Shown here one piece after another: positions 6,425 to 6,693 of a DNA stretch of 6,693 bases; positions within the stretch are counted from its first letter, which is position 1, and each line of letters opens with the position of its first letter. Origin of the DNA: Bacillota bacterium. GTDB lineage: Bacteria; Bacillota; Clostridia; Oscillospirales; Acutalibacteraceae. Location: contig JAEZJA010000108.1 of assembly GCA_023415895.1 (NCBI GenBank), positions 1 through 6,693 on the forward strand, given 5' to 3'. The notes below the pieces were generated by a model. That model did not search any database. It was not told the origin of the DNA and saw nothing but the letters and a program-made list of their open reading frames with translations. A program made the translations under genes and the position numbers.

Positions 6425-6693
6425 CGTTTCGGATTTGGGATTTGCATCAAATCCGCTCCATCGTTTTATCGTTTTTATCATTTCGGATTTAGGATTTGCA
6501 TCAAATCCGCTCCATCGTTTTATCGTTTTTATCATTTTAGATTTGGGATTTGCATCAAATCCGCTCCATCGTTTTATCGTTTTTATCGTTTAGTATTTAG
6601 GATTTGCATCAAATCCGCTCCATCGTTTTATCGTTTTTATCATTTCGGATTTAGGATTTGCATCAAATCCGCTCCATCGTTTTATCGTTTTTA
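6395..6693 (+). repeat. 54-bp tandem array, six copies, running off the window
   Basis: Units begin with AAATCCGCTCCATCG at 6395, 6449, 6503, 6557, 6611 and 6665, exactly 54 bases apart; the sixth is cut at 29 bases by the window end. The first 31 bases of each unit are identical (28-29 visible in the last). The 3' part varies at a handful of positions. Units 2 and 5 are identical throughout. Across each junction GGATTTG-CAT-CAAATCC forms a 7-bp, 3-base-loop hairpin, a weaker version of the scfA terminator stem, followed by the same broken T-runs (ATCGTTTTATCGTTTTTATC). Each unit therefore looks like a repeated terminator-like module. No gene is seen in these roughly 300 bases; the open frames follow from the 54-base period and lack ribosome sites. 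Confidence 0.95.

Noticed and set aside
6179..6535. Minus-strand frame with repeated MIKTIKRWSGF peptide units (18 residues)
   Set aside because: It is generated by the 54-base period, has no ribosome site before its ATGs, and runs antisense into scfA.
6395..6693. CRISPR array
   Set aside because: The period is 54 bases, but the stretch between conserved cores differs only by scattered substitutions and units 2 and 5 are identical, so there are no unique spacers. No cas gene is seen.

Overview
The window looks like chromosomal housekeeping DNA from an anaerobic Clostridia-class Firmicute. The main evidence is a 45-residue six-cysteine SCIFF ranthipeptide gene, whose family is almost confined to Clostridia. 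A TIGR04086-type membrane protein, a lysine riboswitch ahead of the diaminopimelate genes, strong purine-rich ribosome binding sites and frequent TTG/GTG starts agree with this. Coding DNA is moderately GC-rich by eye, and a dispersed palindromic repeat lies in one intergenic gap, which suggests a gut Oscillospirales/Ruminococcaceae-like genome rather than a low-GC Clostridium. That lineage is inference.

Left part (minus strand, 1-2423): a lysine biosynthesis operon read right to left. A consensus promoter (TTGACA-N17-TACAAT) drives a leader of about 310 nt holding a lysine riboswitch, a linker hairpin and an intrinsic terminator. Then come asd (aspartate-semialdehyde dehydrogenase, fungal/archaeal-type branch) and dapA (4-hydroxy-tetrahydrodipicolinate synthase), two consecutive steps from aspartate to lysine and diaminopimelate. 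A ribosome binding site at the window edge implies a third gene just outside. High lysine should switch the operon off by favouring the terminator; a 10-bp antiterminator pairing can be read directly from the sequence.

Middle (plus strand, 2424-4892): queA and tgt, two enzymes of tRNA queuosine modification. Tgt inserts preQ1 at the wobble position and QueA then converts it to epoxyqueuosine. A 153-base gap between them can fold.

Right part (plus strand, 4893-6693): yajC (Sec translocase accessory) with its own promoter, a seven-copy 24-bp tandem hairpin array, a four-helix TIGR04086 membrane protein, a dispersed palindromic repeat, and scfA (SCIFF) with an extended -10 promoter. A GC-rich terminator follows scfA and runs into a 54-bp tandem array of at least six copies that continues past the window end. 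The order queA-tgt-yajC-TIGR04086-scfA is, as I recall, a common Clostridia arrangement; the radical SAM maturase scfB would be expected further right but is not in the window.

The protein-coding content is conventional. The least ordinary material is non-coding: two different tandem arrays of hairpin-bearing units, each just 3' of a gene, and the attenuator of the asd operon.
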